Below, piece by piece: positions 50,310 to 60,188 of a stretch of DNA of 64,000 bases. Below the pieces are notes generated by a model. The model worked only from the letters and a program-made list of their open reading frames with translations, searched no databases and was not told the origin of the DNA. The stretch is from Micromonospora sp. C28SCA-DRY-2 (lineage in GTDB: Bacteria > Actinomycetota > Actinomycetes > Mycobacteriales > Micromonosporaceae), in the NCBI RefSeq assembly GCF_030519475.1, contig NZ_JAUMKD010000004.1:578406-642405 (forward strand), read 5' to 3'. Each line of letters begins with the position of its first letter. The first letter of the stretch is position 1. A program made the position numbers and the translations under genes.

Positions 50310-52295
50310 GTGGCTGAAGCGGACATCGGCGCCTACGCGCACAGCCTCATCGAGGACGTCAGGGCACAGGCCGAGATCGAGGGCTGCAACCTCCACGAGG
50401 CCTTCACCCAGCTGATGCTCGACCAACTGGCTGCCGACGGCCACACCGAGGACGCCGTGGCAGTGCACCTGAAGGACCACGGGATGGAGATCAGCGGCTA
50501 CGGCGCCGCGTCCGACGACCGGTCGCTCGACCTGTTTCTCACCTACTACAGCCCCCGCGCCGACGAGGACCACAAGATCGGCCGTGCCGAAGTTGAGGCG
50601 GCGTTCAGGCGTCTGGAGAACTTCCTGTCCCGCTGCGTGTCCGGCACCCTGACCAGACGGGACCGTTCGTCGGAGGTGGCCGGCATGTGCGCCGCCGTCA
50701 CCGAGAAGTTCGGGCGTGTCGAGGTGGTTCGCCTGGTGCTGATCACCAATGCGCGCAGCGTCGTGCGGGACAGCATCGCCCCGATGCTGTTCGAGGGGCG
50801 GCACGTGACCCGGGAGTTGTGGGACCTGCGCCGGTTGGCCAACTGGTCGACATCCGGAAACAAGGCGGAGCCGATCGTCGCGGAGTTTCCCGGTGGGCTG
50901 CCGTGTCTCGCCACCCCTCGGACCGACGAGGACTACTCGGTCCTCCTCGCCATCGTGCCAGCCCGAGGCCTCGCCGACCTGTACTCCACCCATGGCGCCA
51001 GACTGCTGGAACTGAACGTCCGTTCGTTCCTGCAGGTCCGCGGCGCCGTCAACCGAGGGATCCTGGACACCCTCAGGAACAACCCGGAGCGGTTCCTCGC
51101 CTACAACAACGGGATAGCCGCCACCGCCTCAAGGGTGGACTTCGAGGAGGATCCGTCCGGCCATCGGGTGATACGCCGCATCCACAACCTGCAGATCGTC
51201 AACGGTGGACAGACCACCGCGACCATTCACCACGCCCACCGCAACAAGGTCGACGTGGGTGCGGCGCACGTGCAGATGAAACTGACGGTCGTCTCACCGG
51301 ACAGGCTCGACGACATCGTTCCGCAAATCTCCGCCTACTCCAACACCCAGAACCGGGTCACCGCCTCCGACCTGAAGGCCAATAGCGCGTTCCACGTCGA
51401 CGTCGAGCGGATCATGCGTACCCTGTGGGCGCCTCCGAGTCCGACGCACCCACACGACACACACTGGTTCTACGAGCGGGCCCGCGGCCAGTACGCCAAC
51501 GCCCTGACCCGTGAGGGCACACCGGCGCGGCAGAAGGTGTTCAAGGCGGTGCACCCGCCCGCCCAGAAGTTCACCAAGTCGGATCTGGCCAAGTTCGAGC
51601 ACTCCTGGGCCATGCAGCCGCACCTGGTCAGCCTCGGGGCGGAGAAGAACTTCACCCTGTTCTCACAGCAGATCGACGAGCAGCCTCCCGCGGTGGACAA
51701 GCAGTACTGCCGGCACCTGGTGGCCAAGGCGATCCTGTTCCGTAAGGCCGACAAGATCGTCGCCAGGCAGAACTTCGGCGGATACAAGGCGAACATCGTC
51801 ACCTACACCGTCGCCAAGCTCGCCCACGCGACCCGGGGAAGGATCGACCTGGACCGCATCTGGCGCAGCCAGGACCTCACCCTTGCCCTACAAGATGCGA
51901 TCACCGACCTGTCCCATCTGGTCCAGAAGGTCATCACGTCGCCGCCAGAGGGTCGCACCAACGTCGGCGAGTGGACCAAGCGCCCGGAGTGCTGGGCGGC
52001 AGTACGCGATCTCGACTGGGTTGTGCCCGCGCCGCTGGATGCGGAACTCCTCGACGTCGACACCTACGACGACGACACGAAGCTGATCAGGGGTACCTCG
52101 CCGACCGACTGGACGGACCTCGCGGCCTGGGGCATCGACACGGGGTTTCTCGACGCCGAGCAACGTCGGTCCGCGATGGAGATCGCCCAAGCCCTCGACC
52201 AGGGGTGGGACCCGGCGGGCAAGCACCTGCGCAGCGGGTTGGAGGCGATGCGCCGCGCCCGGCGCGACGGCTTCCGCCCGGTCAGCGGGCTCTGA
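50310..52295 (+). CDS. AIPR-domain protein
   Basis: A 661-aa abortive-infection phage-resistance (AIPR) family protein: LLELNVRSFLQVRGAVNRGI, NPERFLAYNNGIAATASRVD, LQIVNGGQTTATIHHAHRN and SAYSNTQNRVTASDLKANSA are the hallmark blocks. AIPR proteins are linked to phage defense and to Z1/paraMORC R-M clusters; biochemistry is unclear. GTG 50310 (after AGGGG) was chosen; an upstream GTG at 50265 is possible. First gene of a four-gene operon. Confidence 0.85.
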   Translation: MAEADIGAYAHSLIEDVRAQAEIEGCNLHEAFTQLMLDQLAADGHTEDAVAVHLKDHGMEISGYGAASDDRSLDLFLTYYSPRADEDHKIGRAEVEAAFRRLENFLSRCVSGTLTRRDRSSEVAGMCAAVTEKFGRVEVVRLVLITNARSVVRDSIAPMLFEGRHVTRELWDLRRLANWSTSGNKAEPIVAEFPGGLPCLATPRTDEDYSVLLAIVPARGLADLYSTHGARLLELNVRSFLQVRGAVNRGILDTLRNNPERFLAYNNGIAATASRVDFEEDPSGHRVIRRIHNLQIVNGGQTTATIHHAHRNKVDVGAAHVQMKLTVVSPDRLDDIVPQISAYSNTQNRVTASDLKANSAFHVDVERIMRTLWAPPSPTHPHDTHWFYERARGQYANALTREGTPARQKVFKAVHPPAQKFTKSDLAKFEHSWAMQPHLVSLGAEKNFTLFSQQIDEQPPAVDKQYCRHLVAKAILFRKADKIVARQNFGGYKANIVTYTVAKLAHATRGRIDLDRIWRSQDLTLALQDAITDLSHLVQKVITSPPEGRTNVGEWTKRPECWAAVRDLDWVVPAPLDAELLDVDTYDDDTKLIRGTSPTDWTDLAAWGIDTGFLDAEQRRSAMEIAQALDQGWDPAGKHLRSGLEAMRRARRDGFRPVSGL

Positions 52296-52335
52296 AGGCC
52301 CGCCGGCACCGCCGGCCACCAACACGGAGCGCGAG

Positions 52336-53850
52336 ATGTCTGTCTGGTCTCAGGAAGTCCCCACCGAGGGAGCGGTCGAGTTGCCGCCCGATCCACGAGC
52401 CATGAACGCCCTCGGCCGTAACCACTCCCTGGAGACCGCTCTGGCCGACCTGGTGGACAACTCCATCGACGCCGGGGCCACCGACATCCTCGTCCGCTTC
52501 GTCCAACGCGGCACCCGGCTGGTCGGCCTGTACGTCGTCGACAACGGCCGAGGCATCGAGCCCGAACGCATCGACGCCGCAATGACTGTCGGCGGTCAAC
52601 GCCGGTACACGAGCGAGGACCTCGGACACTTCGGCCTCGGGCTCAAGGCGGCCTCGTTTAGTCAAGCCGCCAGCCTCACCGTGCTCTCACGCGCCGCCGG
52701 GCACAAGGCCGTCGGACGGCGCTGGCAGCTCAACGCCAGCCGGCACGGCTTCGCCTGCGACATCGTGCCAGGTACGTTCGCCGCCGCCGAACTCGACCGC
52801 AACTGGCAGCTACCGGCTAGCGCGTCAGGGACGGTGGTCCGGTGGGACCAGGTCAACGGGCTCCCCTCGTCCGACGATCCCGACCAAGTCGACGAGTTCC
52901 TCAGCCGCACCATCTCACATCTGCAAGGACACCTGGGTCTGACCTTCCACCGCATCATCGCCGGCAGGGGCGTCCGGATCGTCATCGACGTGGAGGACAT
53001 CCATCTCGGCGCCGGCGTACGGCACCGTGTGGCGCCCATCGACCCCTTCGCCTACCCCGACACGCTGCCCGGTTGGCCCAAGGACCTGAAGGTGCGGGTC
53101 AACGACAACGACTTGGTGCTCCGCTGCCACATCTGGCCGCGCCGATCCAACACCCCGGAGTACCGGCTCCCGGGCGGGGCGGAGGCCCGACAGGGCCTCT
53201 ACTTCTACCGCCGGAGCCGGCTTCTGCACGCCGGAGGCTGGGAGGGAATCCACGCGGCCGACACCCGACTCCAACTGGCCCGCGTCAGTATCGACATCGA
53301 CGGAGACACCGCGGGGATGTTCGCCATGAACCCCGAGAAGTCCCGCGTGTCGGCCGGACCACGCTTCGCCAGTGCGGTTGCCGCCGCGCGCGCCGACGAC
53401 GGCACCACCATTACCGACTACCTCCAGGCCGCCGAGGCGGCGTGGATCAACGCGAACCGGAGAACGACCGCACGGCGAAAGGCCGTTCTTCCGCCTGGCA
53501 AGGGCTTTCACCCCAAGGTGTCTCGCGAGATCCGCAACGAGCTACCCCTGCTCCACGAGGAACCCCTCAACATCCAATGGAAGCGTTTCACCACCGACGC
53601 GTTCCTCGAGTTCGACCGCAACGCTAGGACGCTCTGGCTCAACCGCGCGTACCGACAGGCCCTGCTCGGCGGGCGTCGCGGTGGGGGCAACGACCTGCCG
53701 GTGCTCAAAGCCCTGCTGTTCCTGCTCGTCGGCAACGTCTTCGAAGGAGCGCACTTCGGCGCCCGCGACAAGGACAACATGGACATCTGGCAGGAGATCC
53801 TCACCGCCGCCGCCAAAGCAGAGAAGTCGACGTTCGAGGCCCGCTCGTGA
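52336..53850 (+). CDS. paraMORC/MutL-like GHKL ATPase, copy 2
   Basis: A 504-aa protein: ALADLVDNSIDAGATDILVR (N-box), VVDNGRGIEP (G1), GHFGLGLKAASFSQAA (G2), later GLYFYRRSRLLHAGGWEGIH. Conserved relatives in Z1 operons hydrolyse ATP to clamp or remodel DNA. GTGA overlap with the PD-(D/E)XK gene and 40 nt after AIPR. Confidence 0.88.
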   Translation: MSVWSQEVPTEGAVELPPDPRAMNALGRNHSLETALADLVDNSIDAGATDILVRFVQRGTRLVGLYVVDNGRGIEPERIDAAMTVGGQRRYTSEDLGHFGLGLKAASFSQAASLTVLSRAAGHKAVGRRWQLNASRHGFACDIVPGTFAAAELDRNWQLPASASGTVVRWDQVNGLPSSDDPDQVDEFLSRTISHLQGHLGLTFHRIIAGRGVRIVIDVEDIHLGAGVRHRVAPIDPFAYPDTLPGWPKDLKVRVNDNDLVLRCHIWPRRSNTPEYRLPGGAEARQGLYFYRRSRLLHAGGWEGIHAADTRLQLARVSIDIDGDTAGMFAMNPEKSRVSAGPRFASAVAAARADDGTTITDYLQAAEAAWINANRRTTARRKAVLPPGKGFHPKVSREIRNELPLLHEEPLNIQWKRFTTDAFLEFDRNARTLWLNRAYRQALLGGRRGGGNDLPVLKALLFLLVGNVFEGAHFGARDKDNMDIWQEILTAAAKAEKSTFEARS

Positions 53851-54836
53851 CCACGCCAGCAGACCGCCACCTCAGCACCGACAGCTTCGCCGCCTACCTC
53901 CGCAGCCCGGTCCCGATCGATCACCCGATTCCCGGATCGCCACGTATCGTGCTCTTCGTCGACCCCCACACGCGCCGCGTGGGCCTGCGCGGACCGGGGA
54001 CGCCCCACGAGGCCCCACCGGCAGGACTGGAGAACCTCACCGTGCGCGCCGTGCACCACGACGGCCAACGGATGATCGAGATCGCCGTCACCGACCCACG
54101 GCTCTTCACCGACGCCTACCCCCTGCTGTGCGCCGTCGCCGACCGGGTCCAGCTGGACCAGCAGACAATGACCGCCGCACTCACCGAAACCCTGCGCCGC
54201 CTCGGGCACCTCCTACAGGCGGAGGACGTCCTGTCGCAGGAGAAGGAGACCGGGCTCGTCGGCGAACTACTGATCCTCGCCGGCCTCACGCACACCCTCG
54301 GTCCCGACACCGCGCTGGCATCCTGGCGGGGCGGACAGGCCGAGGAGCACGACTTCGGGCTTCCGGACCACGACATCGAGGTCAAGACGACCGTCTCCGA
54401 GCACCGCGCCCACTGGATCTCCTCCCTGACACAGATGGTCGAGACCGGCGACCGACCACTCTGGCTGCTGTCCCTGCAGATCACCTCGGCCGGTAGCGCG
54501 GGGCGGACACTGCCGGACCTCATCACAGGTGTCCGTGCCCTCCTGCCGTCCACGGCCCAGCGCACGGGATTCGACGACCGGCTTCGAAGCTCGGGCTGGC
54601 GGGACCGTTACGCAGCAACCTGCCAACGCCGATGGCGACTGCGAACCCCACCCCTGGCATTCCGGGTCACCGAGTCGTTCCCCCGCCTTACACCGCGGCT
54701 TCTGACCGACGCCGGCGTCGACGGCACGCACGTGACCGACGTCCGATACCGGCTGGATCTGACCGGGCGGGCCGGTGACCGCGCACCGCAGATCATCACC
54801 GACGTACTCACGAGGGGACAGCTGGAGCTGCCATGA
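53847..54836 (+). CDS. PD-(D/E)XK motif protein
   Basis: A 329-aa protein of the DUF4420/PD-(D/E)XK family: VLSQEKETGLVGELLILAGL (Glu), AEEHDFGLPDHDIEVKTTVS (Asp, then E-V-K), then SSLTQMVETGDRPLWLLSLQ. Candidate nuclease of the system. ATGA overlap with the Z1 gene. Confidence 0.87.
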   Translation: MTTPADRHLSTDSFAAYLRSPVPIDHPIPGSPRIVLFVDPHTRRVGLRGPGTPHEAPPAGLENLTVRAVHHDGQRMIEIAVTDPRLFTDAYPLLCAVADRVQLDQQTMTAALTETLRRLGHLLQAEDVLSQEKETGLVGELLILAGLTHTLGPDTALASWRGGQAEEHDFGLPDHDIEVKTTVSEHRAHWISSLTQMVETGDRPLWLLSLQITSAGSAGRTLPDLITGVRALLPSTAQRTGFDDRLRSSGWRDRYAATCQRRWRLRTPPLAFRVTESFPRLTPRLLTDAGVDGTHVTDVRYRLDLTGRAGDRAPQIITDVLTRGQLELP

Positions 54837-57742
54837 GCGACACCGTCACCACCGCCTACAGCGCCGCACTCGACGCCATGCAGCGCACCGGACCGAAGCG
54901 TCTGCACACGCTGGCAGCCATGCTGGGCGGCGACGCCCCGGATATCGTCGACGGGTCGGCGCTCCTGACCCACCTGCGTAACGCCGGCCCCGAGGACGCC
55001 CTGCGCCAGCAGTTCGCCCACACCCTGGCAGGCTGGGACCACGAACAGAACATCGCTGCCTGGACCGACGGCACCAGCCGCAACACCGCAGAACGCCGTG
55101 CGGCGGTGGTCGCCGCGCTCGGTGTCGACGAGCCGACGGCAGCCCTGTTCGCGGACCTGTTCCCGTACGCCGCCGCCGACGGCCCCATCGTCATCGCCGA
55201 CGACTGGGAGGAGTGGCGCACACCGGAACGACGCACCGAACGCAGCTTCTACTGGGCGCACTACCAACGCTACCTGCTCGACAAGTGGCGCAACCCCGAC
55301 GCCGTCGCCGATCTCGACAACGCCACCGAGGAGGTCGTCCGACGGCTGTCCGACCCAACCCGACCCGTGGCATACCAGGCCAAGGGCCTCGTCGTCGGCT
55401 ACGTCCAGAGCGGGAAGACCGCTAACTTCACCGGCGTCGTGGCCAAGGCCATCGACGCCGGATACCGACTCGTCATCGTGCTCACCGGTACCACCAACAT
55501 GCTGCGCGCCCAGACACAGCGGCGTCTCGACATCGAACTGTGCGGCCGAGAGAACATCGAACGCGAGATCTCCCCCCACGACCAGAAGGCCCACGAGTAC
55601 CAGGACGACCCCGACTGGAAACGCGACCGCTTCGTCCGCCACGGCGGTCGGCCCTCCGACGCCGGGTACCCCGACATCCACCGCCTCAGCAACCACGCCG
55701 GTGACTACAAACGGCTGAAGATGGGCTTCTCCGCCCTGGAATTCAAGGGGCGCGAGCGCAACAAGAAGTTCTACGACCCGGCGAACCTGCACACGAGCGA
55801 CGCGCGTTTGGTCGTCGCCAAGAAGAACGCCCGCGTCCTCGAGGACCTCGTGGCCGACCTGGGCCGCATCACTGACCGCCTCGGGCAGGTGCCAGTCCTC
55901 ATCATCGACGACGAGTCCGACCAAGCGTCGGTCAACACCGTCAGCCCGAAGAAGTGGAAGGAGGACAGCAAGAAGCGAACTGCCATCAACCGGCTCATCG
56001 GTCAGATGCTGCGGATGATGCCCCGCGCACAGTACGTCGGCTACACCGCCACCCCGTACGCCAACGTGTTCATCGACCCGTCCGACGTCGAGGACATCTT
56101 CCCCCGCGACTTCCTCATCTCCCTGCCCCGGCCCGACGGCTACATGGGCGCCGACGACTTCCACGACTTCGACGCCGAACTGCCCCTTGAGCAGCGTCCG
56201 CTTGAGACGTCGAAGGAGCGGGCACACGTCCGGTACCTCAGCGACGAACCCGACGACGACGAGCTGCGTCGCGCCGTCGACATGTTCGTCCTCACCGGGG
56301 CCGTGAAGCTCTACCGCCAACGGCACGGCACCACCTACCGACACCACACCATGCTCGTCCACGAGGCGATGGGCAAGGACTCCCACCGACAGACGGCAGA
56401 ACTGATCACCACCCTGTGGAACACCGGCGGCTACTACCGGGCCGCTGGCCTCGCCCGGCTGCGGGAGCTCTACAACACCGACGTCCTGCCCGTGTCCCGC
56501 GCCCAAGCGCCCAAGCTGCCCTTACCAGACAACTTCGACGACCTGCGCGACGACATCGGCGAGGCCCTCCGGCTCATCAGCCCCGCCGACCGCCACAGCA
56601 GCCCAGTCATCGTCGTCAACAGCGACAAAGACCTCGAGAGGCAGCAGGAGAGCCTCGACTTCGACAAGCGCGAGATCTGGCGCATCCTCGTCGGCGGCAA
56701 CAAGCTCGCCCGAGGATTCACCGTCGAAGGACTGACCGTCACCTATTATCGCCGCGCCACAGCACAGGTCGACACCCTCATGCAGATGGGACGGTGGTTC
56801 GGCTTCCGGCCCGGCTACCGCGACTTAGTCCGCCTATACACCACCCCTGATCTGCACGACATGTTCGAAGCCGCCTGCCGCGATGAGGACTTCCTTCGAC
56901 GAGAACTGCGCCAGTACGCCGCCCCTACCGATGGCACGCCGCAGCTGACACCCCGGCAGATCCCACCCCTAATCGCCCAGCACCGTCCGGACCTACGACC
57001 CACCGGTCGCAACAAGATGTGGAACGCCAAGCTCGTCCTGAAGAGTTCGCCCGGCAGGCCAATGGAACCTGTGGCCTTCCCGTCGGCCACGGCAAAGATC
57101 AAGCACAACCTTGAACAGTGGAAGCCGCTGCTTGCTGCCGCAACTGAGCGGACCGCCAGGTTCGCAGTGCCAGGCGCCAAGACCACCTACGAGGCGGGGG
57201 TGGCAATCATCAGCCATCCGACGCTCCTCACCGTGCTCGGCAACCTGAAGTGGCTCGCCGACGACACCTTCCAGCCCGAACTCGCGTGGCTACGCCGACT
57301 GAGTGCCGACCAACTCGCGCGGTGGGTTGTTCTCCTGCCGCAGCAGACCCGGTCCACCACTCGGCGTGTCGTCGCCGGCCACGGACCGATCAGCGTCTTC
57401 GAACGCCAGCGCACCTCGTCCGGTGCCTCGTTTCGGGTGTTCAGCGAAGAAAGACACCGCAATGCAGCGATGAGGATCGCCGGAGTCGAGACGTCTACCC
57501 CGGATCCTGAAGCAGATGGGCTCCGGAGCGCCTCCACAGGAGCCATCATCCTGTATCCGACGGTTGAGAGGGACAACCTTGACAAGGCGGAGGGCAAAGC
57601 CATCGCCGATGAAAAGGTCACTGTCGGATTCCACCTGATCACTCCACCCGCCACGGTGCCAGCCGGCGGCAGGTTGATGCAGTGGGTGACGGTTGACAAG
57701 ACAAATCCGCAGGCCTTGGTTGTCGACGTGTCCGTGTCCTGA
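54833..57742 (+). CDS. Z1-domain superfamily II helicase/ATPase
   Basis: A 969-aa protein: Walker A in VVGYVQSGKTANFTGVVAKA, motif Ia LTGTTNMLRAQTQRR, DEAD-like VLIIDDESDQAS, SAT-like VGYTATPYANVF, motif V/VI LARGFTVEGLTVTYYRR and MQMGRWFGFRPGY. These are the diagnostic Z1 motifs; Z1 proteins are the translocases of paraMORC R-M systems. C-terminal 250 residues are probably for partner binding. Confidence 0.92.
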   Translation: MSDTVTTAYSAALDAMQRTGPKRLHTLAAMLGGDAPDIVDGSALLTHLRNAGPEDALRQQFAHTLAGWDHEQNIAAWTDGTSRNTAERRAAVVAALGVDEPTAALFADLFPYAAADGPIVIADDWEEWRTPERRTERSFYWAHYQRYLLDKWRNPDAVADLDNATEEVVRRLSDPTRPVAYQAKGLVVGYVQSGKTANFTGVVAKAIDAGYRLVIVLTGTTNMLRAQTQRRLDIELCGRENIEREISPHDQKAHEYQDDPDWKRDRFVRHGGRPSDAGYPDIHRLSNHAGDYKRLKMGFSALEFKGRERNKKFYDPANLHTSDARLVVAKKNARVLEDLVADLGRITDRLGQVPVLIIDDESDQASVNTVSPKKWKEDSKKRTAINRLIGQMLRMMPRAQYVGYTATPYANVFIDPSDVEDIFPRDFLISLPRPDGYMGADDFHDFDAELPLEQRPLETSKERAHVRYLSDEPDDDELRRAVDMFVLTGAVKLYRQRHGTTYRHHTMLVHEAMGKDSHRQTAELITTLWNTGGYYRAAGLARLRELYNTDVLPVSRAQAPKLPLPDNFDDLRDDIGEALRLISPADRHSSPVIVVNSDKDLERQQESLDFDKREIWRILVGGNKLARGFTVEGLTVTYYRRATAQVDTLMQMGRWFGFRPGYRDLVRLYTTPDLHDMFEAACRDEDFLRRELRQYAAPTDGTPQLTPRQIPPLIAQHRPDLRPTGRNKMWNAKLVLKSSPGRPMEPVAFPSATAKIKHNLEQWKPLLAAATERTARFAVPGAKTTYEAGVAIISHPTLLTVLGNLKWLADDTFQPELAWLRRLSADQLARWVVLLPQQTRSTTRRVVAGHGPISVFERQRTSSGASFRVFSEERHRNAAMRIAGVETSTPDPEADGLRSASTGAIILYPTVERDNLDKAEGKAIADEKVTVGFHLITPPATVPAGGRLMQWVTVDKTNPQALVVDVSVS

Positions 57743-58004
57743 CGCCCTTTAGAGCAGCGCGCTTCCCGAACCCCGTCATCGCCGTCGTCGCCGAGGTCCC
57801 CGAGCTGGTCAGATCAGTCGTCATCGAACAGCCGGGACAGCGAGCTTTCGCCGAGTTGTGCAAGAAAGGGATACTGCTGGAGGGCCGTTCGAGCATTGCC
57901 GCGGCGAGCGGTGGCCCGCGCTACTTGCCCTGCTCACACAGAGTCGAAGTCCGCGATCGCCGAGCCCGTGAAGCACCATGGCCCAAGCTGGAAGGAACAA
58001 ATAG

Positions 58005-60188
58005 GTGACGACAGATCCCGCCAAGTCGGCACTAAGACCGAGGGCACGGCTGCTACGCGCCCTCGGCGCCGACCTGATCAGTAATGAGTCTGTCGCCCTC
58101 GTCGAGCTGGTCAAGAACGCCTACGACGCCGACGCCCAGAACGTCGTCATCCGCTTCGTCCCGCCCCTGGCAGAGGGAGAGGGCGCCATCGAGGTCGTGG
58201 ACGATGGACACGGCATGTCGGCCGACACTATCGCCAACACCTGGATCGAGATCGCGACAGCTAACCGCCGGCGAGGGGCCACTAGCCGACGGTTCGGCCG
58301 GGCTTTCCTCGGCGAGAAGGGCATCGGACGGTTCGCCGCCGCCAAACTCGCCCAGATCATGACCCTTGCCAGCAGAACGGACAACACTAACGAGGTCGTC
58401 CTCGACATCGACTGGAACGCCTTCTCTGACGAGACCGCGTACCTCGACGAAATACCGATCGGCTGGCGCGAGGGACAGACCGACTACTTCGCGCCCGACG
58501 GTGCGGCCAACACCGTCCGCCTCGCCTGGGGACTGGACCCCACCGCCCACGGCACCATGCTCCACCTCGGCGCGCTCACGCAGGCATGGACAGAAGCCCA
58601 CGTGAGCGACCTCCGCCGCGACCTGTCCCGGCTCATCGCGCCCGGTCGCCCCAGAAGCAGGCAAGACGACGTCTTCACCATCATCATCGACGCCACCGGA
58701 GAGCTCGAGCACCTGGCCGGCCCCGTCGAACCCAACCCCGCCCTGGCGAACCCTCCCTACCGGCTCACCGCATCCGTCGGCGCCGATGGGCACGCTACAG
58801 GTACCGTCACGGTCCACGGGAACTCGCAGCCGTTCGACCTCCGCATTCCCGGCGACGACAACGACGAACTCCCCTGCGGGGCCTTCACCGTCAACATCAG
58901 CGTCTGGGACCGAGATCTGGAAGGGATCAAGGCTCTCGGACTTGATGTACCGATGAAGGACTTCCGGGAGGACCTGTCCGCCATTGCCGGCGTCTCGCTT
59001 TACCGCGACGGTTTCCGTGTCCTTCCGTACGGCGAGGCCGGTAACGACTGGCTCGGCCTCGACCGCAGTCGTGTGAACAATCCGCAGCTGAGGCTGTCGA
59101 ACAATCAGGTCATAGGCGAGGTCGCTATATCCGCTCGTGGCAACGCCGCGCTGCGCGATCAGACCAATCGCGAGGGACTGATCGACAATTCCGCCTATCG
59201 GGCCCTGGTCCGCGCGATCAAGGCGGTCCTCAACGAACTGGAGTGGCGGCGGGAACAACACCGTACGCGAGAACGCACTAAGACCACGACGAACCCGCCG
59301 GTCGACACCCCCTCGGGTGAACCTCGCATACACAGACGCCCACTGTTCAGCGAGTTCGAGGTCTCTGACATCGCCGACGCTGTCCGAGAACGGCTGCCCA
59401 CGGGCGACCCCCTCGTCTCCATCGTCGAGGAGCGTGAACAACTTATCGCTGACGGGGTGCGGCGGGTACGAGAAACGCTATCTCGCTACTCGCGTTTGGC
59501 GGTGCTCGGCCGCTTGGTCGATGACATTATTCACGACGGCCAACACCCCACCGGTCGCATCGTCGGCCTCACCGACCTCGCCGAGCAGACCATCGGTCGC
59601 AGAGACCAGGCATGCCCCGACAAACTTGCCGCGGTGACCAAGCATCTCGCGGCCGTCAGAACCCAGACCGACGCCCTCACCGCCCTGTTCAGGCGCATCC
59701 AGCCCTTCGGTGGACGACGCCGCGGGCGACCCACCGAGTACGTTCTCGAACAGGTTGTGCGTGATGCGGTCGACGTTTTATCGAGCCGTGCCGCACAGCA
59801 CAAGGTAGACGTGCAGCTCGACGCATCCGGCCGCACCCAGGTCCGACTTGACCCGGCAGAGGTGCAGCAAGTCGTGGTCAACCTCGTCGACAATGCCATC
59901 TACTGGTTGTCAACCGTGCGCGACCGGCCCCGAAAGGTTCACGTGTCCGTTCGCAGACTCGACGACGGCGCCGCATGCCTGACTGTCGATGACTCAGGAC
60001 CCGGTGTCCCTCACGACATCCGCGACGTGATCTTCGAGCCCTACTTCACAAGACGCGAGGAAGGCACGGGACTCGGCTTGGCCATAGCCGGCGAGATCGT
60101 CGACGACGTATACGACGGTGAACTCACCCTAGTCGAGAGTGACCTTGGTGGAGCGGCGTTCCAGGCAGTATTCCGGAGGCGGGTTTGA
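58005..60188 (+). CDS. Dual-GHKL protein (Hsp90/MORC-like plus histidine-kinase-like)
   Basis: A 727-aa protein with two Bergerat domains. N-terminal: ALVELVKNAYDADAQNVVIR, VVDDGHGMSADTI, GEKGIGRFAAAKLAQI, like Hsp90-type ATPases. C-terminal: helical stretch with RLVDDIIHDGQHPTGRI, then VQQVVVNLVDNAIYWL, LTVDDSGPGVPHDI, EPYFTRREEGTGLGLAIAGE, a histidine-kinase ATPase. GTG 58005 follows GGAAGGA. TTGA overlap with a receiver-like protein, so the pair resembles a two-component unit grafted onto a MORC-type protein. Confidence 0.87.
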   Translation: MTTDPAKSALRPRARLLRALGADLISNESVALVELVKNAYDADAQNVVIRFVPPLAEGEGAIEVVDDGHGMSADTIANTWIEIATANRRRGATSRRFGRAFLGEKGIGRFAAAKLAQIMTLASRTDNTNEVVLDIDWNAFSDETAYLDEIPIGWREGQTDYFAPDGAANTVRLAWGLDPTAHGTMLHLGALTQAWTEAHVSDLRRDLSRLIAPGRPRSRQDDVFTIIIDATGELEHLAGPVEPNPALANPPYRLTASVGADGHATGTVTVHGNSQPFDLRIPGDDNDELPCGAFTVNISVWDRDLEGIKALGLDVPMKDFREDLSAIAGVSLYRDGFRVLPYGEAGNDWLGLDRSRVNNPQLRLSNNQVIGEVAISARGNAALRDQTNREGLIDNSAYRALVRAIKAVLNELEWRREQHRTRERTKTTTNPPVDTPSGEPRIHRRPLFSEFEVSDIADAVRERLPTGDPLVSIVEEREQLIADGVRRVRETLSRYSRLAVLGRLVDDIIHDGQHPTGRIVGLTDLAEQTIGRRDQACPDKLAAVTKHLAAVRTQTDALTALFRRIQPFGGRRRGRPTEYVLEQVVRDAVDVLSSRAAQHKVDVQLDASGRTQVRLDPAEVQQVVVNLVDNAIYWLSTVRDRPRKVHVSVRRLDDGAACLTVDDSGPGVPHDIRDVIFEPYFTRREEGTGLGLAIAGEIVDDVYDGELTLVESDLGGAAFQAVFRRRV

